64,000 nt of DNA, taken from an uncultured Dermabacteraceae bacterium (GTDB lineage: Bacteria; Actinomycetota; Actinomycetes; Actinomycetales; Dermabacteraceae). How positions within the stretch are numbered: position 1 is the stretch's first letter; each line of letters opens with the position of its first letter. The translations under genes and the position numbers were made by a program. The notes under the pieces are model-generated. The model did not search any database and was not told the origin of the DNA. It worked only from the letters and a program-made list of their open reading frames with translations. Positions 43,901-52,137 of this stretch are shown piece after piece. The stretch covers positions 23,132 through 87,131 of the forward strand of contig CAMILZ010000007.1 of NCBI GenBank assembly GCA_946223075.1, given 5' to 3'.

Positions 43901-44803
43901 ATGGTTACGCGACGCCGGGTAATCCAGGCCGCCGCCGCAATCCCCGCCCTTTCTCTGCTCGCTGCGTGCGGGTCGTCCTCGAATGACACCTCGCGCCCCC
44001 TTCGCGTGAGTGCGATCCCGGATCAGGATCCGGACATTCTCACCGAGCGCGAGGAAGCGTTCGCCGAGTACCTCGCGAAGAAACTTGAGCGCGATGTCGA
44101 GTACGTTGCCGTACCCGATTACTCCGCCTCGGTCGCGCAGCTCGGCACGGGCGACCTCGACCTCGTGTTCTACGGCGGCCTCACCGGCGTGCAGGCCCGC
44201 AAGCAGAACCCCGATGTCACGATCATCGGCCAGCGCGATATCGACGAGAAGTTCACGAGCATCTTCCTCGCGAGCAAGGAATCGGGCATCGAACCCGTGA
44301 GCGAGGTTTCGGGTCTTTCGGTGTTTGCAGGCAAGCGCTTCACATTCGGTTCGGAGACGTCGACGTCGGGTCGCCTCATGCCGTCGTCATTCCTCTCCGA
44401 GGCCGGCGTCGATGAGTCGGATCTCGCGGGCGAGCCGGGCTTTTCCGGTTCGCACGACAAGACCATCGAGCTCGTCCAGGCAGGAACCTACGAGGGTGGC
44501 GCCGTGAACTCGCAGGTGTGGAAGAGCCGGCTCGAAGAGGGCACGATCGACACCGACAAGGTGATCGCCGTTCTTGAGACCCCCACGTTCCACGACTACC
44601 ACTGGATCCTTCGCGAGGAAGCCGAAAAGGACTTCGGCGAAGGCTTCGCGAAGAAGCTCAAAGACGTTCTCTTCGCGATGCACGACGATGAGGACGGCAA
44701 GGCCGTGCTCGAGCTCTACAAGGCTGGAAGCATCATCGACGCGAAACCGGAGGACTACGCGCGCATCGAAGAAGCAGCCGAGAAACTTGACCTCCTCGGC
44801 TAA
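43901..44803 (+). CDS. phnD: Phosphonate/phosphite-type ABC transporter substrate-binding lipoprotein
   Basis: The 300-residue protein has a lipoprotein signal with a Tat-like RRR start and lipobox LAAC. It then carries the PhnD-family fold: LRVSAIPDQDPDILTEREEAFAEYLAKKLERDVEYVAVPDYSASVAQLGTGDLDLVFYGGLTGVQA, described here only by its motifs, and later TFGSETSTSGRLMPS. It captures phosphonate, phosphite or a similar anion outside the cell. I start at the ATG at 43901, with GAGGAG upstream. It heads a three-gene importer: phnD, phnC one base later, and a double-length permease. Confidence 0.87.
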   Translation: MVTRRRVIQAAAAIPALSLLAACGSSSNDTSRPLRVSAIPDQDPDILTEREEAFAEYLAKKLERDVEYVAVPDYSASVAQLGTGDLDLVFYGGLTGVQARKQNPDVTIIGQRDIDEKFTSIFLASKESGIEPVSEVSGLSVFAGKRFTFGSETSTSGRLMPSSFLSEAGVDESDLAGEPGFSGSHDKTIELVQAGTYEGGAVNSQVWKSRLEEGTIDTDKVIAVLETPTFHDYHWILREEAEKDFGEGFAKKLKDVLFAMHDDEDGKAVLELYKAGSIIDAKPEDYARIEEAAEKLDLLG

Positions 44804-44804
44804 C

Positions 44805-45560
44805 GTGACGAGCCGCGACAATGCCGCGGTGCGCCTCGATGACGTCGAGGTGCGCTTTGGTGAACGCTGCGCTCTCGCCGGGAGTCTTACCGTGGCACCC
44901 GGCGAGAGGGTCGCGCTCATCGGCCCGAGCGGCGCGGGTAAGAGCACGCTCCTGCGTCTGTGCACGGCGGCGGTGAGCCCCAGCTCAGGAACGGTCCACA
45001 TCGCGGGGAAGAACCTCGCCGGGCTCTCGGGCCGCGAGCTGCGATCCGCGCGCGCCGGAATCGGCACGGTCCATCAGAATCTCCACCTCGTGGAGCCGCT
45101 TTCGGCGCTCCACAACGTTCTCGCGGGCAACCTCGGTCGTTGGGGGAGTATCCGCGCGCTCACCTCGCTCGCGTATCCCCGCGAGCGCGAGGTCGCCGAG
45201 AGCGCCATGCGTGAGCTCGGCATCGCTCACCTCGCTTCGACTCGCACGGGACTCCTCTCGGGCGGAGAGCAGCAGCGCGTCGCCCTCGCCCGCATCCTCG
45301 TGCAGCGACCCGAGCTGATCCTCGCCGACGAGCCGATCGCCGCGCTCGATCCTGCCCGCGCGCGCGAGGTCATGGCGATCCTTTCGCGCGTCGTTGATTC
45401 GACGGGCGCCGCGCTCCTCGTGAGCCTTCACGATCCCAAGGTGGCGATCGACTTCGCCGACCGCATCGTGGGCCTGCGCGCGGGAAACATCGAGTTCGAT
45501 CTTCCCGCCGGCGATGTGGATCTCGAGCGCACGCGCGCCCTCTACAGGATCGACGCATGA
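44805..45560 (+). CDS. phnC: Phosphonate-type ABC transporter ATP-binding protein
   Basis: The 251-residue ATPase has Walker A GPSGAGKSTLLRLC, the Q-loop region GTVHQNLHLVEPLSALHNVLAGNLGRW (the V-H-Q-x-L-x-L-V motif is PhnC-like), signature LSGGEQQRVALARIL, and Walker B LILADEPIAALDP. I start at the GTG one base after the phnD stop; the open frame further upstream lies inside phnD. The ATGA overlap with the permease gene supports a single operon and complex. Confidence 0.88.
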   Translation: MTSRDNAAVRLDDVEVRFGERCALAGSLTVAPGERVALIGPSGAGKSTLLRLCTAAVSPSSGTVHIAGKNLAGLSGRELRSARAGIGTVHQNLHLVEPLSALHNVLAGNLGRWGSIRALTSLAYPREREVAESAMRELGIAHLASTRTGLLSGGEQQRVALARILVQRPELILADEPIAALDPARAREVMAILSRVVDSTGAALLVSLHDPKVAIDFADRIVGLRAGNIEFDLPAGDVDLERTRALYRIDA

Positions 45561-47107
45561 CTAAAGCGCACAGCGCGCGGTGGTGGAGTATTGCCGCTAT
45601 CGCGGCCGTTCTCGTTTCCGTCGCGAGCGTTGTGCCGGGCGTCGCCCTGGCACCGGGGGGAGTTCCGACGCTTGCCCGGTTCTGGCTCGCGGCTTTGTCG
45701 CCTGAGCTGAGCCTTTCCTATGTTTCGCGCATCCTCGAGGCAACCCTCACGACCCTCGCGTTCTCCGTGCTCGGCACGGCGCTCGCGGTCGTGATCGGCT
45801 TTGTCGGCGGGGTGCTTATGAGCGAAGGCTGGTGGCGATCCCGCACGGGGTGGCTCTCGATGCGTCTCGCGTTCGCGCTTCCGCGCGGTGTCCACGAAAC
45901 CGTGTGGGCGGTCGCGCTTTTGCTCGTGCTCGGCAGGGATCCTCTCGTGGGCGTTCTCGCGATCGGCATCCCGTTCGGCGCGATCACCGCGAAGGTATAC
46001 GCGGAGATCATCGACGAGACTCCCACGGGACCAACGGACGTGCTTCGCCTCGCGGGCGCGGGCAAAGTCGCGGCGTTCGCGTATGGCACGCTTCCGCGCG
46101 TGTGGAAGGACTTCGTCGCCTACGCCTTTTACCGACTCGATTGCGCACTTCGCGCCGCGGTGATCCTTGGCATGCTCGGCGTGGGCGGGCTTGGCTTTGA
46201 GCTCTCCACGGCGTTCCAGGGCCTCGCTTTTGAGCGCATGTGGACCGTCATGTACGCGCTTGTCCTCGTGGGACTCGCGTGCGAGTGGTGGAGCCGGAAG
46301 CTTCGTGCCCCTTCGCGGCGGTTCATGCTCGGTTCGTCTCTCGCGATCGCGGCACTTCTCGTCATGTCGGCCTTTCACTTGCGCGTGAGCATCGTTGAGC
46401 TCGACCTCCCACGTCTCGCTCAGCGCGCCGTGCGCGTTGCCGAAAAGGCGATACCGCCCACGCTTCCCTCGACCCTCCCGCAGCTTCTCGTGGACTCGGC
46501 GCTCACGGTCACGATGTCGATCGCGGCGATCGCCGTGGCTTCGCTCCTCGGCGGTCTCATGGCCTTCATTGCGACGCCGCCGCCCGTCACGCCCGAGGGC
46601 ACCCGGGGCCCGCTTCGGCTCGCTCGCGAGGCTGCCGGTTTCCTCGCGCGCGCGATTCTCTTGCTCGTGCGCGTCACCTCGCCGCCCGTGTGGGCGCTCC
46701 TTCTTCTCTTCCTGCTTTTCCCCGGGCCGCTCCCCGGCGCGCTCGCGCTCGGCATCTACAACGCCGGCGTGCTCGGAAGGCTTTACGCGGAGTCCCTCGA
46801 AACGGTGGATCGCCGCCCCTCACTTGCCCTGCGTCACGCGGGAGCGAGCCGCCTTGCGGAGGCCATGTACGGTGTGATTCCCCTGATCAAGGGCCGGTTC
46901 GCCGCCTACAGCCTCTACAGGTGGGAAGTGACGATCCGCGAAAGCGTCGTGGTCGGCGTCGTTGGTGCGGGCGGCCTCGGTCGCGTCCTCGAAGCCGAGC
47001 GCACGGCCTTCGACTACTCCTCGATGCTCACGGTCATCATCGCGCTCCTCGTGCTCTCGATCCTCGTGGACCTCGTGAGCGCCTCGGCAAGAAAAGCGTG
47101 GAGGTAG
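45557..47107 (+). CDS. phnE: Fused double permease of a phosphonate-type ABC importer
   Basis: The 516-residue protein is two PhnE-like permeases joined in one chain. Each half has about six hydrophobic segments and a coupling motif: RLAGAGKVAAFAYGTLPRVWKDFVAYAFYRLDCALRAAVILGMLGVGGLG in the first, and LRHAGASRLAEAMYGVIPLIKGRFAAYSLYRWEVTIRESVVVGVVGAGGLG in the second (only key residues are meaningful: Ala-Gly-Ala, Pro, Arg, Gly-x-Gly-Gly-Leu-Gly). Most systems use a homodimer or two genes. It overlaps phnC by four bases. A dispersed-word copy at 45661-45676 lies in the signal-proximal region. Confidence 0.86.
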   Translation: MTKAHSARWWSIAAIAAVLVSVASVVPGVALAPGGVPTLARFWLAALSPELSLSYVSRILEATLTTLAFSVLGTALAVVIGFVGGVLMSEGWWRSRTGWLSMRLAFALPRGVHETVWAVALLLVLGRDPLVGVLAIGIPFGAITAKVYAEIIDETPTGPTDVLRLAGAGKVAAFAYGTLPRVWKDFVAYAFYRLDCALRAAVILGMLGVGGLGFELSTAFQGLAFERMWTVMYALVLVGLACEWWSRKLRAPSRRFMLGSSLAIAALLVMSAFHLRVSIVELDLPRLAQRAVRVAEKAIPPTLPSTLPQLLVDSALTVTMSIAAIAVASLLGGLMAFIATPPPVTPEGTRGPLRLAREAAGFLARAILLLVRVTSPPVWALLLLFLLFPGPLPGALALGIYNAGVLGRLYAESLETVDRRPSLALRHAGASRLAEAMYGVIPLIKGRFAAYSLYRWEVTIRESVVVGVVGAGGLGRVLEAERTAFDYSSMLTVIIALLVLSILVDLVSASARKAWR

Positions 47108-47133
47108 GGCGGCAACCGTCGGACCGAAATTCT

Positions 47134-47736
47134 TTAGCGGGAGGCGCCTTCGAGCCGGTACTCGAGACCCGCGCGGACCGTGGGCCACTCGTAGTCGAGG
47201 ATCGAGTAGAGGGCCGTGTCGCGCGTGGTGCCATTCGAGAGAATCCGATGGCGGCGCATCACGCCTTCGAAGGTCGCGCCGAGTTTCTCGATCGCCGCAC
47301 GCGAGGCCCGATTGAGCGAGTGGGTGCGAAGCTCAACCCGCTGAAGCTTCTCGACCTCGAAAAGATGCCGAAGCAAAAGGAACTTCACCTCGGGGTTCAC
47401 GGAGGTTCCCTGCACGCTCTTCGCGTACCAGGTCGAGCCGATCTCGGCGACCCGGTTCGCCCGGTCGATATTCATGACACTCGTCATCCCAGCGATGTAC
47501 CCGGAATCCTCGTCCACCTTGCGGATCACCGTGTACGGGAGCATCGAGCCTTCGTCGCAGAGCTTGAGTCGTCGCTCGATCTCCTGGCGCATTCGCGCGG
47601 GTTCCGCGACGTTCGCGTACCAGAGCTTCCACAGTTCCCCGTCGGTGACGGCATCCTTGAGTCCCTCGAGGTGGTCGAGCGAAAGCGGTTCGAGAACGAC
47701 GAAGTCGCCGGCGAGGCGAAGAGGTGAGGTAGGCAT
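47134..47736 (-). CDS. GNAT-family N-acetyltransferase (RimJ/RimL-like)
   Basis: The 200-residue protein has the RimJ/RimL layout: VVLEPLSLDHLEGLKDA at the N-terminus, then YTVIRKVDEDSGYIAGMTSVMNIDRANRVAEIGSTW. The acetyl-CoA region follows (VNPEVKFLLLRHLFEVEKLQRVELRTHSLNRASRAAIEKLGATFEGVMRRH; the N-x-x-S-x-x-x-x-E-K-x-G-x-x-x-E motif is diagnostic). It probably acetylates a protein N-terminus or small amine; the target is unknown. It is convergent with the phnCDE-type operon, with only 26 bases between them, which contain a dispersed-word copy. The FMN reductase remnant starts 10 bases upstream on the same strand. Confidence 0.83.
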   Translation of the reverse strand: MPTSPLRLAGDFVVLEPLSLDHLEGLKDAVTDGELWKLWYANVAEPARMRQEIERRLKLCDEGSMLPYTVIRKVDEDSGYIAGMTSVMNIDRANRVAEIGSTWYAKSVQGTSVNPEVKFLLLRHLFEVEKLQRVELRTHSLNRASRAAIEKLGATFEGVMRRHRILSNGTTRDTALYSILDYEWPTVRAGLEYRLEGASR

Positions 47737-47746
47737 GCGGAGAATC

Positions 47747-48299
47747 TTACGCCGCGCTGTGGCTCACGCTCTCCTCGAGGCCCTTGAGCAGGCGCGTTGC
47801 CGCCTTGGTCCACTCGGTGCTCGGCGTGAGCGTGCCGTCCTCGTTGATATCCGACCAGTAGTTCACGTATCCCACGAGAGGTTCGATCACGGGCATCTGC
47901 AGGATCGCCGCGATGGGACGCAGAGCGTGTGCCGCATCGAGGCCGCCGCTCGCGCCGCCCCACGACAGGAGGCCGAGGGGCTTTTCACCCTTCCGCGCAG
48001 AGGAAGTCGATCGCATTCTTGAGCGGCGCCGAGAACGAGCCGTTGTACTGGGGCGTCGCCCATACGATCGCGTCGGCTGCCGCGACGCGCTTCGCCCATT
48101 CGAGGGTGTGGGGGAGCTGGTAGTTCCCGGCGCGAGGGTGATCGACCTCGTCGAGGAAGGGCAGGTTGATTTCTTTGAGGTCGGCGAGATCCACGTCAAA
48201 ATCCGTGGCGCTTTTCGCAAGGGACTCAAACGCGCGTGAGACGAGGATTCCCGTGCGCGAGGGGCGCGTGGTTCCGTGAACAATCAACAACTTAGGCAT
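47747..48299 (-). pseudogene. NADPH-dependent FMN reductase, broken by a frameshift
   Basis: The first part (48299 down to about 47995) reads as an FMN-reductase/azoreductase: MPKLLIVHGTTRPSRTGILVSRAFE, DLADLKEINLPFLDE and ATPQYNGSFSAPLKNAIDFL. It stops at a TGA at 47985. The rest of the fold continues in the next frame: EKPLGLLSWGGASGGLDAAHALRPIAAILQMPV, to the end at 47747. One extra base near 47985-47998 (GAAGGGTGAAAAG) would explain it; removing the T gives an uninterrupted protein. All other positions look intact, so the event is recent or a sequencing error. Confidence 0.75.
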
Positions 48300-48364
48300 A
48301 TCTCGAGGCTACGCCCCCGACTGAGATTCGGCTCGCCCCAAGTCGCGCATGACACAGTGAAAGC

Positions 48365-49390
48365 ATGCAAACCTTTACCGCAGAGCACGTTTTCGCCCTC
48401 GGCTACCGCGCTGCCGCCGACGCCCTCACGGGCGCCCTCGCTTCGGGATTCGACCCCGCGAACGATCCTGAGCGTACGTTTACGGCGGTCCCCGCGGGGG
48501 AGTTCCTCACGATGCCCTCGAGCGTTGGCGAGGATGCGGGTATCAAGATCCTTACGCTCGCCCCGGATAATCCCGAGAAGGATCGGCCCTTCATCCAGGG
48601 CACCTACCTTCTGTGCGATGCGGAAACGCTCACGCCCCATTCGCTCGTGGATGGGATCGCCCTCACGGCCCTGCGCACACCCGCGGTCGCGATCGCGGGG
48701 GCACGGCCCGCGCTGCGGGGGATCGCCGCTCACGTCACGCGCCGTCCGAACGTCGTCGCCTTCGGTGCGGGCGTCCAGGGGGAAGGACTCGTGCGCGCCC
48801 TCGCGGCGGAATGTGGCGATGGGGGCGTGGGCTTCGAGAGCCTCGGCTCGGTTACCTATGCGGTGCGCAACCCGGATCGGGTGAGTGGGAGCGCGCTCGC
48901 GGTGAGCACGGAGGGCCTCGCGAGCGACGTGGATGCGGTGCAGGCCGGTTCCGATGCTTGCCGCGCCGCCGTCGAGGCCGCTGATGTGATCGTGTGCGCG
49001 AGCGCCGCCAAAGAAGCCGTGTTCGAAGACTCGTGGGCAAAGCCGCACGTGACCGTGCTCGCCGTTGGCGCCCACACCCCTGAGACTCGCGAGGTGCCCG
49101 CCGCGACGATGGGCCGCGCCCGCGTAATTGTCGAGGATCGGGCGGTCGCCTTGCGCGAGAACGGGGACGTCGTGCGCGCGATAGCCGACGGCTCCCTCAC
49201 CGAAAACGCACTCGTAAACCTGAAGTCGCTCCTCGGTGAGGAGACCGCCGCGAAGGTTGAGACGAGCGCGCCGAGTTCCCCCACGGTCGTGACGACCGTG
49301 GGTATGAGTTGGCAGGATCTCGTCGTGGCCGCCGCGGTAGCCCGCCACGCGGATGGGAACGCAAGCTTCAGGAAGAGTTGCGAGGATTGA
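48365..49390 (+). CDS. Ornithine cyclodeaminase/mu-crystallin family protein
   Basis: The 341-residue protein has the family layout: an N-terminal substrate part with GIKILTLAPDNPEKDRPFIQGTYLLCDAETLTPHSLVDGIALTALRTPA (key residues: Lys, Asp and the L-T-x-x-R-T motif), and a Rossmann fold with VVAFGAGVQGEGLVRAL for NAD(P)H. Members include ornithine cyclodeaminase, alanine dehydrogenases and ketimine reductases; the substrate cannot be fixed from sequence. It is divergent from the broken FMN reductase gene and is followed three bases later by a cardiolipin-synthase-like gene, so the two are probably co-transcribed without an obvious functional link. Confidence 0.82.
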   Translation: MQTFTAEHVFALGYRAAADALTGALASGFDPANDPERTFTAVPAGEFLTMPSSVGEDAGIKILTLAPDNPEKDRPFIQGTYLLCDAETLTPHSLVDGIALTALRTPAVAIAGARPALRGIAAHVTRRPNVVAFGAGVQGEGLVRALAAECGDGGVGFESLGSVTYAVRNPDRVSGSALAVSTEGLASDVDAVQAGSDACRAAVEAADVIVCASAAKEAVFEDSWAKPHVTVLAVGAHTPETREVPAATMGRARVIVEDRAVALRENGDVVRAIADGSLTENALVNLKSLLGEETAAKVETSAPSSPTVVTTVGMSWQDLVVAAAVARHADGNASFRKSCED

Positions 49391-49393
49391 GGC

Positions 49394-50662
49394 ATGAGTG
49401 AAACCACCGCACAGCTGAGCGTTATTGAGCGCAGCAAGCGCGTCGCCAGGCGGGCCGCCCTCGCGACGACTGCCGGTATTGCCGCATCTCAAGCAGTCGC
49501 CGTGGGAACCCTCCTCGCGATGGATGCCTACACGAAGCGCGGGCGCAAGAAGCGCCGTGCCCCCAAGCCCGGGATCTTTGACTCGGCGGTCGAGACGAGC
49601 GACCTCACGATCTTCACGAGCGGCGAAGAACTCTACGATTCGATGATCGAATCGATCGACAACGCCGAGCACACGGTCATGCTCGCCACTTTCATTTGGA
49701 AGGGCGACCGCGTGGGCCAGCGCTTCATGGACGCCGTCAACAACGCGGCCGCTCGCGGCGTCGACGTGTTCCTTATCTACGACGTGTTCGCGAACCTCGT
49801 CGTTCCACGCGGCTTCTTTTCGCAGATCGACGAGCGCATCAACGTGCACCGCATGTACCCCATTTCGAGTTCGTTTTGGCGTGCGCCGATCCACTCGACC
49901 GGGCTCTTGCACTCGAAACTTCTCATCGTCGACGACGAGACGGGCTACGTGGGCGGTTTCAACATCGGCGACGCTTACGAGAGCGAATGGCGCGATACCC
50001 ACGTGCGCGAAGTCGGGCCCGCCGTGTGGGAGCTTCGCCAGGCCTTCGTCAACGTGTGGAATGAGGATCGCCCCTCCGATGAGCGCATCGACTGGATCGC
50101 CCCGAACGCGTGGAACACGCGCGTCGAGATCCACCCGAACCTCCCGCTCCAGGCCGTCTATCCGATTCGGCGCATGTATCTCGCGGCAATCGAACGCGCC
50201 CAGAAGAACATCTGGCTCTCGACGCCGTACTTCGTGCCTGACGGCAAGCTCCTCGAGCCGCTGCGCGCCGCCGCCGCACGCGGGGTCGACGTGCGCCTCA
50301 TGCTTCCCGAGCAGTCCAATCACGTTGTCGTCGACTGGGTCGCGAGAGGCTTTTACCAGGACCTCCTCGATTCGGGCGTGCGCATCTTCCTCTACACACC
50401 CGCGATGAACCACTCGAAGATCGCGACAATCGACGGAATGTGGGCCACCGTCGGAACCGCGAATCTCGACCGGCTCTCCCTCGCGCTGAACTACGAAACC
50501 AACCTCGAAGTTGCCGATCCGGCCTTCGCCGAAGCGCTCGAGAAAGTGTTCGAGGCCGACTTCAAGGACTGCTACGAGGTGGATCCCGAAAAGTGGAAGG
50601 CGCGCGCAGGGATCGAAAAGGTCACCGAGAAGCTGCTCGTTCCGCTGCGCCCCGTAATGTAA
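49394..50662 (+). CDS. Phospholipase D-like protein, probable cardiolipin synthase
   Basis: The 422-residue protein carries two HKD phosphodiesterase motifs: HSKLLIVDDETGYVGGFNIGD at about 172-192 and HSKIATIDGMWATVGTANLD at about 338-357. A hydrophobic stretch near 19-40 may anchor it. The arrangement fits cardiolipin synthases, which condense two phosphatidylglycerols, or PLD-type transferases. It is followed at 113 bases by a gene carrying a glycerophosphodiester phosphodiesterase domain, which suggests phospholipid turnover. A copy of the dispersed word at 50443-50458 overlaps the second HKD motif and may be chance. Confidence 0.86.
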   Translation: MSETTAQLSVIERSKRVARRAALATTAGIAASQAVAVGTLLAMDAYTKRGRKKRRAPKPGIFDSAVETSDLTIFTSGEELYDSMIESIDNAEHTVMLATFIWKGDRVGQRFMDAVNNAAARGVDVFLIYDVFANLVVPRGFFSQIDERINVHRMYPISSSFWRAPIHSTGLLHSKLLIVDDETGYVGGFNIGDAYESEWRDTHVREVGPAVWELRQAFVNVWNEDRPSDERIDWIAPNAWNTRVEIHPNLPLQAVYPIRRMYLAAIERAQKNIWLSTPYFVPDGKLLEPLRAAAARGVDVRLMLPEQSNHVVVDWVARGFYQDLLDSGVRIFLYTPAMNHSKIATIDGMWATVGTANLDRLSLALNYETNLEVADPAFAEALEKVFEADFKDCYEVDPEKWKARAGIEKVTEKLLVPLRPVM

Positions 50663-50775
50663 CCCAGCTCGTTTACCCAGAGGCCACCGTGGCGTCAATC
50701 GCCCGTGAGATTGCGGGCCTAACCTGGCCCGATCACGCGCAAGAGGCGCGCACATCCCACGAAAAGGAGTTTCCC

Positions 50776-51999
50776 GTGAAGTACACGCACCGAGTGCAGG
50801 TTTCGGCGCCCTTTGACGTAGCCCTCGAGGCAACCCGTCGCGCTCTCGCCGAAGAAGGCTTCGGGGTGGTGTACGAACTCAACATGCAGGGCACGCTCTC
50901 CAACAAGATTGGCGCTGAAGCCGGCGCGGAACTCGGCCCCTACGTGATTCTTGGTGCGTGCATCCCCGCACTTGCGCGCCGCGCCCTGAACGCGGATAAG
51001 TCCATGGGAGCCCTTCTCCCGTGCAACGTCGTTGTGCGTGCGGGGGAAAGCTACGAGAAGAGCATCGTTGAGTGCATCGACCCGACCGTGATGAGTACGC
51101 TCAGCACGGGTGACGAGGTGCGTCGCATGACGGAGGATGCCGACCATGGCCTGCGCACGGTGCTCGCGAGCATTGATCACTTCCTTCCCGAGCAGGGTGC
51201 GGGCACGGGTGTCCCCGCAGTCGTGGAGGATGCGCCCACGGCGAGCACGGCCCCGTCGCACACTGAGGGCGTCGAGGTTGCGGGGATCGAGGGGTACCGT
51301 CCCGTGATCGTTGGGCATCGCGGCGCGGCACTTGTGACGACCGAAAACACCCTCGCGGGTTTCCGGCGCGCGAAGATCGATGGCGCGAGCGTCGTCGAAT
51401 GCGACGTGCACCTGAGCGCCGATGGCACGCCGATCATCATGCACGACGAGACGATTGACCGCATGGCCGATCAGGCCTCGCTCCCCGCGAAGGGTGCGAT
51501 CAAGGATCTCACGAATGTTGAACTCGCGAAGGTGTCCCTCCGGGGCGGTCACGGGGTTCCACTTCTCACCGAGCTCCTCGCAATGGAAGATCTCGAACTG
51601 TACGTCGAGGTCAAAGTCGCCTCGGCGGCGAAGGCCTCGGCGCAGCTCATTCATGACGAGCGTCCGGGACACGGAGAGCGCGATACGGTCATTTCATTCG
51701 TGCCGGAGGCTCTCGCGGCCGTGCACGAGATCGCGCCGCACGTGGGGCTCGGTCTCCTCGTGAACAAGGTTGAGGAATCGACCTGGGACACGCTCGAGGA
51801 GCTCGGCTGCACATGGCTCAGCTGCAGCGTGGATGGACTCACGCCCGAGGCCGCCGAGGACGCACGCGCGCGGGGCTACAAGATCAACGTGTGGACGGTG
51901 AACACGGAAGAGCAGCTGAAGAAGGCCGTGGAGCTTCGCCCCGAATCGATTTCGACCGACGATCCGCGCTGGGCAATCGAGCAGCTCGCTGGGCACTAA
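50776..51999 (+). CDS. DUF302 domain fused to glycerophosphodiester phosphodiesterase
   Basis: The first 135 residues form a DUF302 domain: MKYTHRVQVSAPFDVALEATRRALAEEGFGV, then GPYVILGACIPALARRALNADKSMGALLPCNVVVR. A linker (about 135-175) leads to a GDPD domain with the phosphodiesterase signature VGHRGAALVTTENTLAGFRRA, VECDVHLSADGTPIIMHDETIDR and the ending SCSVDGLTP...ISTDDPRW. GDPDs hydrolyse glycerophosphodiesters to glycerol-3-phosphate and alcohol; DUF302 function is unknown. The GTG is supported by AAAGGAG. I know of no standard protein with this combination, so the fusion is notable. No signal peptide is seen, so it is likely cytoplasmic. Confidence 0.82.
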   Translation: MKYTHRVQVSAPFDVALEATRRALAEEGFGVVYELNMQGTLSNKIGAEAGAELGPYVILGACIPALARRALNADKSMGALLPCNVVVRAGESYEKSIVECIDPTVMSTLSTGDEVRRMTEDADHGLRTVLASIDHFLPEQGAGTGVPAVVEDAPTASTAPSHTEGVEVAGIEGYRPVIVGHRGAALVTTENTLAGFRRAKIDGASVVECDVHLSADGTPIIMHDETIDRMADQASLPAKGAIKDLTNVELAKVSLRGGHGVPLLTELLAMEDLELYVEVKVASAAKASAQLIHDERPGHGERDTVISFVPEALAAVHEIAPHVGLGLLVNKVEESTWDTLEELGCTWLSCSVDGLTPEAAEDARARGYKINVWTVNTEEQLKKAVELRPESISTDDPRWAIEQLAGH

Positions 52000-52137
52000 A
52001 GTCCCGCGTTTCTCATACTGAGACCCGCGTTTCCCGAAAGGTGGCTAGGGCGTGTAAATTCACAGGTGCGCCTTACCGATCAGTACCAGCCGAGGTGTAA
52101 GAACACGACTGCACGCCACCATCACGAAGGATGATCG

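Noticed and set aside
48284..50833. An 849-codon minus-strand frame over the ornithine-cyclodeaminase and PLD genes
   Set aside because: Both plus-strand genes have conserved motifs along their whole length, so the antisense frame is a composition artefact.
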